Source: Kumtagia sp044326205 (GTDB lineage Bacteria > Pseudomonadota > Alphaproteobacteria > Rhizobiales > Rhizobiaceae). Taken from it: 64,000 bases of DNA. Location of the stretch: contig NZ_JBIRCY010000013.1 of assembly GCF_044326205.1 (NCBI RefSeq), positions 62,001-126,000 on the forward strand. Direction: 5' to 3'. Each line of letters starts with the position of its first letter. Position 1 is the stretch's first letter. The notes under the pieces are model-generated. The model did not search any database, was not told the origin of the DNA, and was given only the letters and a program-made list of their open reading frames with translations. A program made the position numbers and the translations under genes. Positions 8,985 through 17,765 of the stretch are shown here, piece by piece.

Positions 8985-10312
8985 CTCCTCTCTTCCACGA
9001 TCGCCCAGAGATCGAGCACGAGGCCAGGCCAGTCGCCGGCAAAATGCAGGCCCATGCCGCTCGCTACGCTGAATTCGGGCCACAGGGCCGACGATTTATC
9101 GAGGTAGAAGTAGACGTGGTCGGACACCGCGCGGATCTGGCGCGGCGGCGTCGGCATGTGCACAAGCTCGATGCCCGGCAGATGCGTTTGCACGATCTCG
9201 TTCATCTTGGTGTTCGGCCCGACCTTGCACAAAGCCGGAAACTGCTGCTGCACCTGCGACAGCGGCTTGCTGGCGGCCACCTCGACGACGAATGTGGCGT
9301 TGCGGAACAGCGCCCGGTCCGGCACGGTCGCCACGAACGCATTCGGCGCCTTCTCGACCAGGTTGAGGCGGATGGCGCGGCCGATATCGAGGCTGAGCAG
9401 CCGCTGGATGTCGGACAGAACTGGCTCGAACACCGTGTCCAGCGAATCCTGGTCGTAGTCGGCGTATTCCGGAGCTAGGCGCTTGGCAGAAAAGGTCCAG
9501 AGTTCGCCGGAAATCCGCAGAAGCTCCTTGTAGAACTCGACCGGATGGACGAACTGCGAGGCACGCATGTGCTTCACAACATTGATCTCGCGGTTCAGCA
9601 TCTGCAACATGAAGTAGTCGAAGGTCTGCAAGCCGCCGCCCGAACTCGGATCGGCGGCGTAGCGCGACAAGGTCTCCAGCTTGGTGTCCATCCAGCCGAT
9701 AACCCGCTCGATCCAGCCGGCGACGACCGGATGCGCTTGCGTGGCGATCACCGGCGGCGCAAAAGTCTCGTCGAAGATGATGGTCTTGTCGCGCACTTCC
9801 AGGATGCGCGCGACGCGCAGGCAATTGGCGCCCGGCTTCGGTGTCTTGCGCACCTCGAAGGTGGCGCGCGGATGGGCGACCTCGATCTCCTGCTCGACAT
9901 GCATGCCGGACGAGGAATCGATCACCGTCTCCAGGTCGCGCACATAGCGGCTGCCGGAGGTCCCCTCCACCATGTCGACCTCGCGGCCGTTGACGACCGC
10001 CGCCGGAAGCACCAGCCAGACGATCTGCTTGTCGACCCCGGCGGGCACGTCGATCGGCGGTGGCAGCGGGCTGGAACCCGGCATGTCGAAGGGCGTGCCG
10101 TCCTGGAAGATGCCGCTGGCGCGCCTCAATGCGAACTTGTTCTGCTGGGCGAGATCGCGGTCGATCTCGATCTGCGCGAAACCCCAGGGATAGGCACCAA
10201 GCTGCCGGACGCGGTTTTCCAGCAGCCGTTCGAAATAACGGTCGTTCTGCTGGAAATGATGCTGGCGAAGAAACAGCCCTTCAGACCAGGCAACCTTGCT
10301 ATACCATGACAT
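8981..10312 (-). CDS. tssK: T6SS baseplate subunit TssK (ImpJ/VasE)
   Basis: Cytosolic adaptor that links the T6SS baseplate to the TssLM membrane complex. The 443 residues open with the family hallmark VAWSEGLFLRQHHFQQNDRY and end with the LPGIELVHMPTPPRQI and YFYLDKSS blocks. It is the first gene of the six-gene run (tssK, tssL, tssM, tagF, pppA, ppkA), so its promoter should lie in the 238 bp upstream. Fha, tssA-G, clpV, hcp and vgrG, which adjoin this set in Agrobacterium, are absent from the window and must be elsewhere. Confidence 0.95.
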   Translation of the reverse strand: MSWYSKVAWSEGLFLRQHHFQQNDRYFERLLENRVRQLGAYPWGFAQIEIDRDLAQQNKFALRRASGIFQDGTPFDMPGSSPLPPPIDVPAGVDKQIVWLVLPAAVVNGREVDMVEGTSGSRYVRDLETVIDSSSGMHVEQEIEVAHPRATFEVRKTPKPGANCLRVARILEVRDKTIIFDETFAPPVIATQAHPVVAGWIERVIGWMDTKLETLSRYAADPSSGGGLQTFDYFMLQMLNREINVVKHMRASQFVHPVEFYKELLRISGELWTFSAKRLAPEYADYDQDSLDTVFEPVLSDIQRLLSLDIGRAIRLNLVEKAPNAFVATVPDRALFRNATFVVEVAASKPLSQVQQQFPALCKVGPNTKMNEIVQTHLPGIELVHMPTPPRQIRAVSDHVYFYLDKSSALWPEFSVASGMGLHFAGDWPGLVLDLWAIVEERR

Positions 10313-10550
10313 CGTCGCAGCCGGTCTCCGATTGCCTTGTCATCGGCAAGCTATGATCATGCAATTGCGGACGAATGCTAAAGCAATGCGCCTGCAATGA
10401 AAACCGTTCTTCACGGTCCATCCGATACCCGCCGCCCAGCGCGCAGCTAAAGCCTGAAACCAATCCCGCCATCGTGTCGCCCGCCACCCAAACGGACAAA
10501 GCCAACCCGCGCTGCATCGGAACGCAGCATTATGGCGGAAATTGCGCCGC

Positions 10551-11072
10551 TTAGAGCCGGGCGAAGCCCGCCGAGAATCCGTTCAGCGACAGTTGAAGGA
10601 TGATTTCGTTACCGGCGAATGCCGTGACGGCGACGTTCAGTAACTTGCCCTGTTTCATCGCGTTGATGAACGTGTCTTTCAGCGCGATGATCGCATAGCT
10701 GCCCTTCTGGTCGGCGGTGACGATCGGAAAATTCTGCCGTGCAGCCTCGTCGATCCAGATGTCCACGCCCTTGGACAGATTGAGCCCGTGCGGCAGGCCG
10801 AGATTGAGCAAGGGCTTGCCGTCATTGTTGGTCACCACCGCCGTCAGGACGCGCTGGCCCTTGTCCTTCATGATCAAGGTCTGGGTCAGCGTGCATGCCA
10901 GCTTGGCCTGGCTGGCGTCCCCCGAACAGTTGATCGTCCAGGTCGGCGCGGGCGGCGTACCGGCAGCCTCCTGCGCAAGCGACGGCTGCACGGCGATGAA
11001 ACCCATCGCGCATACCGCCAGCAAAGCCGTCCGCGCGGTGGTGCACCGCCCGTCATTCCGTCGCATGGACAT
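10551..11072 (-). CDS. IalB-family (invasion-associated locus B) secreted protein
   Basis: A 173-residue protein with an N-terminal signal (ARTALLAVCAMGFIAVQPSLAQ) and one IalB-like domain: WTINCSG with a second cysteine in KLACTLTQ, then RVLTAVVTNNDGKPLLNLGLPHGLNL and a closing LSLNGFSAGF. IalB proteins are secreted or periplasmic, and in Bartonella they contribute to erythrocyte invasion; the role in environmental Rhizobiales is unknown. It starts 2 nt after the stop of the giant autotransporter, so the two are almost certainly co-transcribed. ATGs lie at 11072 and 11066; either may be used. Confidence 0.82.
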   Translation of the reverse strand: MSMRRNDGRCTTARTALLAVCAMGFIAVQPSLAQEAAGTPPAPTWTINCSGDASQAKLACTLTQTLIMKDKGQRVLTAVVTNNDGKPLLNLGLPHGLNLSKGVDIWIDEAARQNFPIVTADQKGSYAIIALKDTFINAMKQGKLLNVAVTAFAGNEIILQLSLNGFSAGFARL

Positions 11073-11074
11073 GG

Positions 11075-14000
11075 TCAGAATCTCGCCTTCAAGCCGATCT
11101 TGCCGGCATAGGTGCTGCTGTCCTCGGAGAATTTGCCGCGAACTTCCGCACTCATCGTCGTGACCTTCGACAACTGGTAGTTGAATCCGCCAGCGATCGC
11201 GCTAGAGAAATCGGCGTCGTCGAAATCGAACTCGACGTCCTGGACGCTGCTGTCGTTGCGGTAGGCGAAACGCTGCTGCAGGTCGAGCCGCAGATAAGGG
11301 CTGAACACCTTGCCGTTTTCGAGCGGATAAAGGCCGAAGATGCCTGGCTCGAACTTGATAGCGCCGAAGGAGATATTGGACTTGCCGAAATTGACGCCCT
11401 GGCTGTCCTCGAAGGAATCGCCCTCAAAAGCCACGCCCATCAGGCCGCCACGCAGGTCGAAGCGAAGGTTGTCGTTGATCTGGTAGACGTGGCCAACGCT
11501 TCCCGTCACCGCCACGCCGGCCGTGTCGTAGCTGCCGGTCGAGTTCAGAACACCGTTGTTCAGATCCGTGTTGCCGAAGAAACCAGTGGCCGAGACCAAG
11601 CCGTAGCTGGTGCCGCTTCGGTAGAGACCATAGCCGCCGAGCATCCAGCTCCGGTTCTCGCCGTCGCCGAGATCGGAGAACAGGTTGGTGGAATCCAGAT
11701 CAACCGACGAGGTCGTATAACCACCGAAAACGCCGACATCCAGGCCGATCGACTTGTCGAGCCCGAAATATTCCGCTGCGTTGAGTTCCACGCTGGCGGC
11801 AAGCGAGAAATCATCGGCGGTGAAGGACGGCCCGTCCGCGCCCGAGAAACCGCCGCCCGAAATGCTGAAGCCGTCATGATTGACCCGCGCCGCCTGGCCG
11901 GACGCATAGATGCCGAAACCGGGCGCGGCATCAGCCCGGTTGGCGCTGATCAGCAGTCCGAAATTGGTCAGCACGCTGTCGTTCAATATGTCGTAGACCG
12001 CCGCGGTCACTGTCTCGATTGGTTGCGAATCGACCGCGACGCGTGGCAGCAACGGCGCCGACGGATCGATCGGCGAAACCAGCAGGTAGAGCCCGCCATC
12101 GGCGCCGGTGATCACGTCGTAGGTGAACAGATCGCCCGGCGTCGAGGGAATGCCGGCGACGGTGAACAAGGGCGAGGCGTCCCCGCCGGTGGGCGCAATC
12201 TCGCCGGCCACCGGCGCGATCGCAATCACGCTGGAGATGGCGAGCTGCGGCGTGCCGAGCAGGTTGACGAAGACCGTGTTGGCGCCGGCGGAGGTGAAGG
12301 TGCCGGCAGCGTTGATCAGGTCCGAAACGCCCTGCTGGGCGTTGACATCGATGGCAATCGTAGCGCCGTCGAGGGCGATGTCGCCGACATTGAAGACATC
12401 CGTCGGATCGCCATTGGCCATGTCGATGGTGGCATTCGCCACGCTGATGTTACCCGAACCGCCTGCCTGCGAATTCAAATTGACCTGGCCCGAGACGAAA
12501 ACCGTCGAGCCGGCCAGCACCGACAGCGCGTCGATCTGCTGGGTGCCGGCGGCGAAACCCAGCGTCGAGGCGCCGTTCACGGTCAGGCTTTCGAAGCCGG
12601 AGAATGTCTGGCTTTGCGCGCCTCCCGCACCGGCGAGGTTCGTGCCGGTAATGGTGCCGACAACATCCGCACCCTGGAACAGCACACCGTCGCGCAACGA
12701 AAGATTTGACGCCTCGATGGTGAGCGTATTGCCGGACAGACCGGTGATGTCGCCGCCGATCGTGCCGCCATTCAACGTGACGGTCTCGGCCACGATGCCG
12801 CCTTCGATGGTGCCGCCGGTCACGGTCACTATATCCTCGCCGGTGCCGCCGGTAACGGCGCCGGAGATCGTGCCGCCGCTGACGGCGACCTCATCGTCAC
12901 CGTCGCCGCCCGACACGGACTGGTTCAGCGCCGCATTGCCGGAAACCGCGACCTGATCGTCGCCCGCGCCGGCGTCGACCTGACCCTGAACGGCCCCCCC
13001 GGCGAAAGACATCTCGTCGCCGCCGTCGCCGCCTGCGACATTACCGGCGACCGTCCCGGCGTCGACGGTCAAAATGTCGGCGCCGGCGCCAAGATCGACC
13101 GCGCCGCCGATCGTGCCGCCGTTGACGATCACCGTATCGATACCGCCTTCGCCGAGAACGGAACCGGCGACAGCTCCGCCATTGACCGCGATCTGGTCGT
13201 CGCCGGCGCCGCCCAAGACAGATTGATTGATGGCAGCGCCGCCGGAAACGGTGATGCCGTCATTGCCGGCTCCGCCCGCAGCCGAGCCCTGGACAGTACC
13301 ACCGGCAAACGACATCGTGTCGTCGTCGTCGCCGCCATCGACGTCTCCGCCGATGGTCCCGGCATTGACCGCCACCACATCCGCGCCGCCGCCGAGATCG
13401 ACCGCGCCGCCGATAGTGCTGCCTCTGACGGTCACTGTGTCATTGCCGGCATTGCCGGCGACGTTCCCGGCAACGGCTGCGCCGGAAAGAGTGATGGCGT
13501 CATCCCCATCATTGCCGACCACCGCCCCGTCGATCGTGCCGCCGCTCAGCGTCATGGAATCGTTGCCGGCGCCACCTCTGACGCTCTGGCCGACGGAGCC
13601 GCCTGTCATGGCCAGCGTGTCATCCTCGGTGCCGAGATCGACCGACCCGCCGATCGTCCCGCCGTCGATCGCCACCGTATCGGTGCCTTCGTTGCCGGCA
13701 ACCGTGCCGCCGATGTCCACCGCGCCGGAAATATTGATGGCGTCGTTGCCGTCGCTGCCGACCACGGCCCCAGCAATCGTGCCTCCGCTCAGCGTCATGG
13801 AATCGTTACCGGCGCCGCCTCTGACGCTCTCGCCGACAGAGACGTCGGTCATGACCAGGGTGTCGTCGTCCTCGCCAAGATTGACCGAGCCGCCAATGGT
13901 CCCGCCGTCAATCGCAATTCTATCGGCGCCGGCATGGCCGGCGACGGTCCCACCGATGACTACGCCCGAAACGTTGATGGCATCGTCACCATCGTTGCCG

Positions 14001-17000
14001 ACCACGGCCCCTGCAATCGTGCCGCCGCTCAGCGTCATCGAATCGTTGCCGGCGCCGCCTCGGACGCTCACGCCGACAGAGGCGTCGGTCATCACCAGAG
14101 TGTCGTTGTCCTCGCCAAGGTTGACCGAGCCACCGATGTTCACGCCGTCAATTGCAATCGTATCAGCGCCGGCATGGCCGGCGACCGTACCGCCGATATC
14201 CGCCAGGCCGGAAATATTGATGGAGTCATTGCCATCGTTGCCGACTATGGCCCCGGCGACCGTGCCGCCGGTCAGCGTCACGGAATCATTGCCGGCGCCG
14301 CCTCTTAGATGCTGAGCGACGAAGCCGCCGGTCACCGTCAGCGTGTCGTCGTCATCGCCGAGATTCACGGAATCGCCTATTGCGCCGCCGCTGATGGCGA
14401 CGGTGTCGACACCCTCATTGCCGGCGACATCACCGGTGATATTCGCCGTGCCGGAGACGGTTATGACATCGTCGCCGCCCTCACCCACGACAACCCCCGC
14501 GACGGTGCCGCCACTGAAAGTCAAGGAATCATTGCCGGCGCCGCCACTCACGTTAGCCGCCACGGAGCCACCGTTCATGGCCAGCGAGTCGTCCTCGGTG
14601 CCGAGGTCGACCGAGCCGCCGATCGCACCGCCGCTGATGGCCACCGTGTCGACGCCGGCTCCACCCGTGAGATGGCCTGCGATCGTGCCGCCGGCGACGG
14701 TGATTTCATCATCGCCGTCATCGCCGGAGACCGAACCGCCAATGTCGACGGTGCCGGATATCCCGATCGTATCAGCGCCCGTGCCGCCGTGAACACTACC
14801 GTCAACAGAACCGTCGCTCAGGTTGAGCGTGTCGTCGCCGTCGCCGCCGGTGACGTCCAACGCAATCGAGCCACCTGTCATCGTCAACGTGTCGTTCTCA
14901 CTGCCAAGATCGATCGCGCCGCCAACCGTTCCGCCACCGAGAACGACCGTGTCCGCGCCCGCATCGCCGAGGACCGAACCGGCGATTGCGCCGCCGTTGA
15001 CGGCGACCGAGTCGGCGCCGGCTCCACCAGCAACGTCAGCCCCTATCGTGCCACCGGCCACGGTGACGTCGTCATCGCCATCCTCGCCGGAAACCGATCC
15101 GCCGATGTCGGCCGTGCCGGAAATGGCGATCGTATCCGCGCCCGCCGCGCCGCCGACATTGCCCGCTACCGCGCCACCAGTCAGTCCCAGGGCGTCCTCC
15201 CCGCCACCGCCGCTTACATCCAGCGCAACCGAGCCGCCGGTCATTGTAAGAGCATCGTTTTCGCTGCCGAGGTCGATCGCGCCGCCGATCGCGCCGGCAT
15301 TGACCAAAACCGTGTCCACGCCGGCATTGCCGAGGATCGAACCGGCGATTGCGCCGCCGTTTACGGCAACTGAATCCGCACCCGCGCCGCCATCGACATC
15401 GCCGTCGATCGTACCGCCGGAAACAGTGATATCGTCGTCCCCGTCTTCGCCCGAAACCGATCCGCCGATGTCAGCCGCGCCCGATACCGCAACAGTATCG
15501 GTGCCCGCGCCGCCGTTAACATTGCCGGTCACCGTACCGCCGCTCAGCGTCAACGCATCGTCACCGGCGCCGCCTCCGACGTTGAGCGCCACGGAGCCGC
15601 CGGTCATGGCCAGCGTATCGTTCTCGGCGCCCAGATCGACCCCACCGCCGATCGCGCCGCCATCGATCGTCACCGCATCGATCCCTGCCCCGCCGGACAC
15701 GTCGCCGGCGATATCAATCGTTCCGGAAACGTCGATGACATCATCGCCGCCGTCGCCCGCGACCGAGCCGCCGATCGTTCCGCCCGAGAGATCGAACGTG
15801 TCGTTGCCCGCGCCACCGCTGCCGCCGCCAGCCAGCGTGCCACCGGTCATGGTATATCCGTCGTCGCCGTCACCCAGCGCCACCGAATCCGTCGAGCCCG
15901 CAGCAACGCCAACGGTTCCTGTGCCCGACACCGTCACCGCGTCGGCGCCGCCGCCGGTGACGACCGAGCCATCCACCGAACCGCTGGAGACCGCGACCGT
16001 GTCGTCGCCCTGCGGGCCTCCGGCATCGTCGGTGAGGATCGAGCCACCGATCGCGCCGCCGTCGACCACCACATCGTCGTTGCCCGCGCCGCCGCCGACG
16101 TCGCCCGATACCGAGCCGCCGGAGAAGGTCATGGTGTCGTTGCCGTCGTTGCCGTAGACGAATTGCTGAACGGTTCCGGCGCTTACTTCCACGGAATCAT
16201 CGCCGGCGCCCAAATCGACGAACGTGCCGACCGCGCCGCCGCTTATGGTCACCACGTCGTCGCCGTCTTCCGCCGTGACGTGGCCGACGATGTCGACCGT
16301 GCCCGACACGCCGATGGTGTCGTTGCCGGCGCCGCCGGCCACGAACCCGCCGACCTGCCCGCCGGACAGGGCGAGCGTATCGACGCCGGCCCCACCGCTT
16401 ACGGCGCCTGCCAGCGTGCCGCCGGTCATGGTGAAGGTGTCGTCGCCATCCTCCAGCCCGACGGAATCGTCCTGGCCGGCGGCGACGCCGATGTCGGCGG
16501 CCCCGGAAACCGTGACCGCATCGTTCCCGCCGCCCGCAAATACCGAGCCGCCGATTGTGCCGCCGGAAATGTCGATCGTGTCGTTGCCTTGCGCCACCCC
16601 GGCGTCGTCGCCGAAGACGGAGCCGAGAATTTCGCCGCCGGTGACCGTGATCGCGTCGTTTCCGGCCCCGCCAATGACGGAATCGTCGGCGGTTGCGCCA
16701 CCGCCTACCGTGCCGCCCGATACGGTGATCGCGTCGTCGCCGTCGCCGCCGTCAAGCCCACCCTCCGCGACGCCGCCGGAAAAGTCGATGACGTCGTTGC
16801 CCGCGCCACCATCGACGAAACCGTCCGCCAGGCCGGGGATTTCGTTCAGAAGGCCGTCGGTCATAGTGAACTGGTCGGCGCCGATGCCAAGCTGCACGCC
16901 ACCGAGCGTGCCGCCGCCGATCGTCACATCGTCAACGTCGGCGCCGGTGTCGAGTACTCCGACCACAGTGCCGCCCGACACGGTGACCGTGTCGCCGCCG

Positions 17001-17395
17001 GCCAGCGTCTGCAGGAACGGCGTGGGGCCGTTGAGGGTCGCTCCGGGATAGATGTTGATGACGGGCGGCGGATTGTTGCCCGGAGCGTCTTGGATCGTGC
17101 CGCCGGTGATATTGAGAATGTCGCCACCCGAGCCGTCATACTCGAGGTAGAAGGTTGGAGGGTCGGAGCCGGCGACGCCGGCTGCATGCCCAGTGTCGAA
17201 TAGGGAGTGCTCTACCGACACGGTGGGGCCGCAGGCGACCGTAACCAGGTCGGTGGCGAAGACGTTTGTGCCGACCGCCGTTACAGTGGCCGTCGCCTGG
17301 CACTCTGCGAAAGCCGGAAGACCGAAAAGCGCGGACGCCGTCAACGCGAGCGCCGAAACGCCCGCGAGCTTCGCTAGCCTGGCCCCCACTCTCAT
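11075..17395 (-). CDS. Giant autotransporter adhesin with tandem 20-residue beta repeats
   Basis: Outer-membrane autotransporter of about 2106 residues. The start is the ATG at 17395, decided by GGAGG at 17400-17404; an ATG 15 nt upstream is less well placed. A signal peptide (LAKLAGVSALALTASALFGLPAFAE) leads to a very long repetitive passenger. The unit is about 20 residues, roughly G-x-x-G-[ND]-D-x-[ILV]-x-[ILV]-S-G-G-x-[IV]-x-G-x-[VI]-x, combining RTX-like GGAGND turns with a beta-solenoid register. Four units form an 80-81-residue super-repeat (240/243 bp), clearest at 13540-14270. A non-repeat stretch follows, then a C-terminal beta-barrel domain ending SAEVRGKFSED...GLKARF, with terminal Phe as usual. 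Likely an adhesin or biofilm protein; the acidic turns could bind calcium. Confidence 0.9.
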   Translation of the reverse strand: MRVGARLAKLAGVSALALTASALFGLPAFAECQATATVTAVGTNVFATDLVTVACGPTVSVEHSLFDTGHAAGVAGSDPPTFYLEYDGSGGDILNITGGTIQDAPGNNPPPVINIYPGATLNGPTPFLQTLAGGDTVTVSGGTVVGVLDTGADVDDVTIGGGTLGGVQLGIGADQFTMTDGLLNEIPGLADGFVDGGAGNDVIDFSGGVAEGGLDGGDGDDAITVSGGTVGGGATADDSVIGGAGNDAITVTGGEILGSVFGDDAGVAQGNDTIDISGGTIGGSVFAGGGNDAVTVSGAADIGVAAGQDDSVGLEDGDDTFTMTGGTLAGAVSGGAGVDTLALSGGQVGGFVAGGAGNDTIGVSGTVDIVGHVTAEDGDDVVTISGGAVGTFVDLGAGDDSVEVSAGTVQQFVYGNDGNDTMTFSGGSVSGDVGGGAGNDDVVVDGGAIGGSILTDDAGGPQGDDTVAVSSGSVDGSVVTGGGADAVTVSGTGTVGVAAGSTDSVALGDGDDGYTMTGGTLAGGGSGGAGNDTFDLSGGTIGGSVAGDGGDDVIDVSGTIDIAGDVSGGAGIDAVTIDGGAIGGGVDLGAENDTLAMTGGSVALNVGGGAGDDALTLSGGTVTGNVNGGAGTDTVAVSGAADIGGSVSGEDGDDDITVSGGTIDGDVDGGAGADSVAVNGGAIAGSILGNAGVDTVLVNAGAIGGAIDLGSENDALTMTGGSVALDVSGGGGEDALGLTGGAVAGNVGGAAGADTIAISGTADIGGSVSGEDGDDDVTVAGGTIGADVAGGAGADSVAVNGGAIAGSVLGDAGADTVVLGGGTVGGAIDLGSENDTLTMTGGSIALDVTGGDGDDTLNLSDGSVDGSVHGGTGADTIGISGTVDIGGSVSGDDGDDEITVAGGTIAGHLTGGAGVDTVAISGGAIGGSVDLGTEDDSLAMNGGSVAANVSGGAGNDSLTFSGGTVAGVVVGEGGDDVITVSGTANITGDVAGNEGVDTVAISGGAIGDSVNLGDDDDTLTVTGGFVAQHLRGGAGNDSVTLTGGTVAGAIVGNDGNDSINISGLADIGGTVAGHAGADTIAIDGVNIGGSVNLGEDNDTLVMTDASVGVSVRGGAGNDSMTLSGGTIAGAVVGNDGDDAINVSGVVIGGTVAGHAGADRIAIDGGTIGGSVNLGEDDDTLVMTDVSVGESVRGGAGNDSMTLSGGTIAGAVVGSDGNDAINISGAVDIGGTVAGNEGTDTVAIDGGTIGGSVDLGTEDDTLAMTGGSVGQSVRGGAGNDSMTLSGGTIDGAVVGNDGDDAITLSGAAVAGNVAGNAGNDTVTVRGSTIGGAVDLGGGADVVAVNAGTIGGDVDGGDDDDTMSFAGGTVQGSAAGGAGNDGITVSGGAAINQSVLGGAGDDQIAVNGGAVAGSVLGEGGIDTVIVNGGTIGGAVDLGAGADILTVDAGTVAGNVAGGDGGDEMSFAGGAVQGQVDAGAGDDQVAVSGNAALNQSVSGGDGDDEVAVSGGTISGAVTGGTGEDIVTVTGGTIEGGIVAETVTLNGGTIGGDITGLSGNTLTIEASNLSLRDGVLFQGADVVGTITGTNLAGAGGAQSQTFSGFESLTVNGASTLGFAAGTQQIDALSVLAGSTVFVSGQVNLNSQAGGSGNISVANATIDMANGDPTDVFNVGDIALDGATIAIDVNAQQGVSDLINAAGTFTSAGANTVFVNLLGTPQLAISSVIAIAPVAGEIAPTGGDASPLFTVAGIPSTPGDLFTYDVITGADGGLYLLVSPIDPSAPLLPRVAVDSQPIETVTAAVYDILNDSVLTNFGLLISANRADAAPGFGIYASGQAARVNHDGFSISGGGFSGADGPSFTADDFSLAASVELNAAEYFGLDKSIGLDVGVFGGYTTSSVDLDSTNLFSDLGDGENRSWMLGGYGLYRSGTSYGLVSATGFFGNTDLNNGVLNSTGSYDTAGVAVTGSVGHVYQINDNLRFDLRGGLMGVAFEGDSFEDSQGVNFGKSNISFGAIKFEPGIFGLYPLENGKVFSPYLRLDLQQRFAYRNDSSVQDVEFDFDDADFSSAIAGGFNYQLSKVTTMSAEVRGKFSEDSSTYAGKIGLKARF
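12740..17000 (-). repeat. Coding tandem repeats of the autotransporter passenger
   Basis: About 4 kb of imperfect tandem repeats with a base unit near 60 bp and a higher-order period of 240-243 bp. The same 25-nt block recurs around 13542, 13785 and 14025. The frame is kept throughout. Such arrays readily expand and contract by recombination, so length may differ between strains. Confidence 0.85.
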
Positions 17396-17765
17396 CGCAC
17401 CTCCGCACACCGCCGCCCCGCCAAAGCACGGCCAGTGTCCAAACCAGATCGATACAAGTTTTCGTAGTTGAGCCTCGATCCGCGTGCAACGATTTATCGT
17501 CCGGGCGGTTCATCCGAAACTTCGTTCGGGCCGGGCTGTGGTCTCCGTGCAACTTTTCCGGCTTTCAGAACCGCATATCCATTGTCGGGCACAGAAAAAA
17601 TGCTTCCGCCGATTTCGAATCACTTGCGGTATCGTGCGCCACGACAGGCAGAAAATTCCGCCTCGAATTGGTCATTGCGGCCATATTGATGTACAAATTC
17701 TGAGCCATGCAATAGACACGCATTGTCCCGGGCCGGAACCGGGGCTCGGGCAGACGGAACTGAAG
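17396..17765. other. Divergent intergenic region, 370 bp
   Basis: Separates the autotransporter (minus) from the caspase protein (plus). It must hold both promoters, but I see no box pair or operator palindrome that I would defend. It is somewhat less GC-rich than its flanks around 17580-17720. Confidence 0.5.

Noticed and set aside
14823..16157. Long plus-strand frame rich in Pro/Ala/Ser, and similar ones at 13227-14315
   Set aside because: They are antisense readings of the autotransporter repeats and inherit their periodicity.
12740..17000. CRISPR-like regular direct repeats
   Set aside because: The repeats are coding, imperfect and contiguous in one frame with no unique spacers or cas genes.
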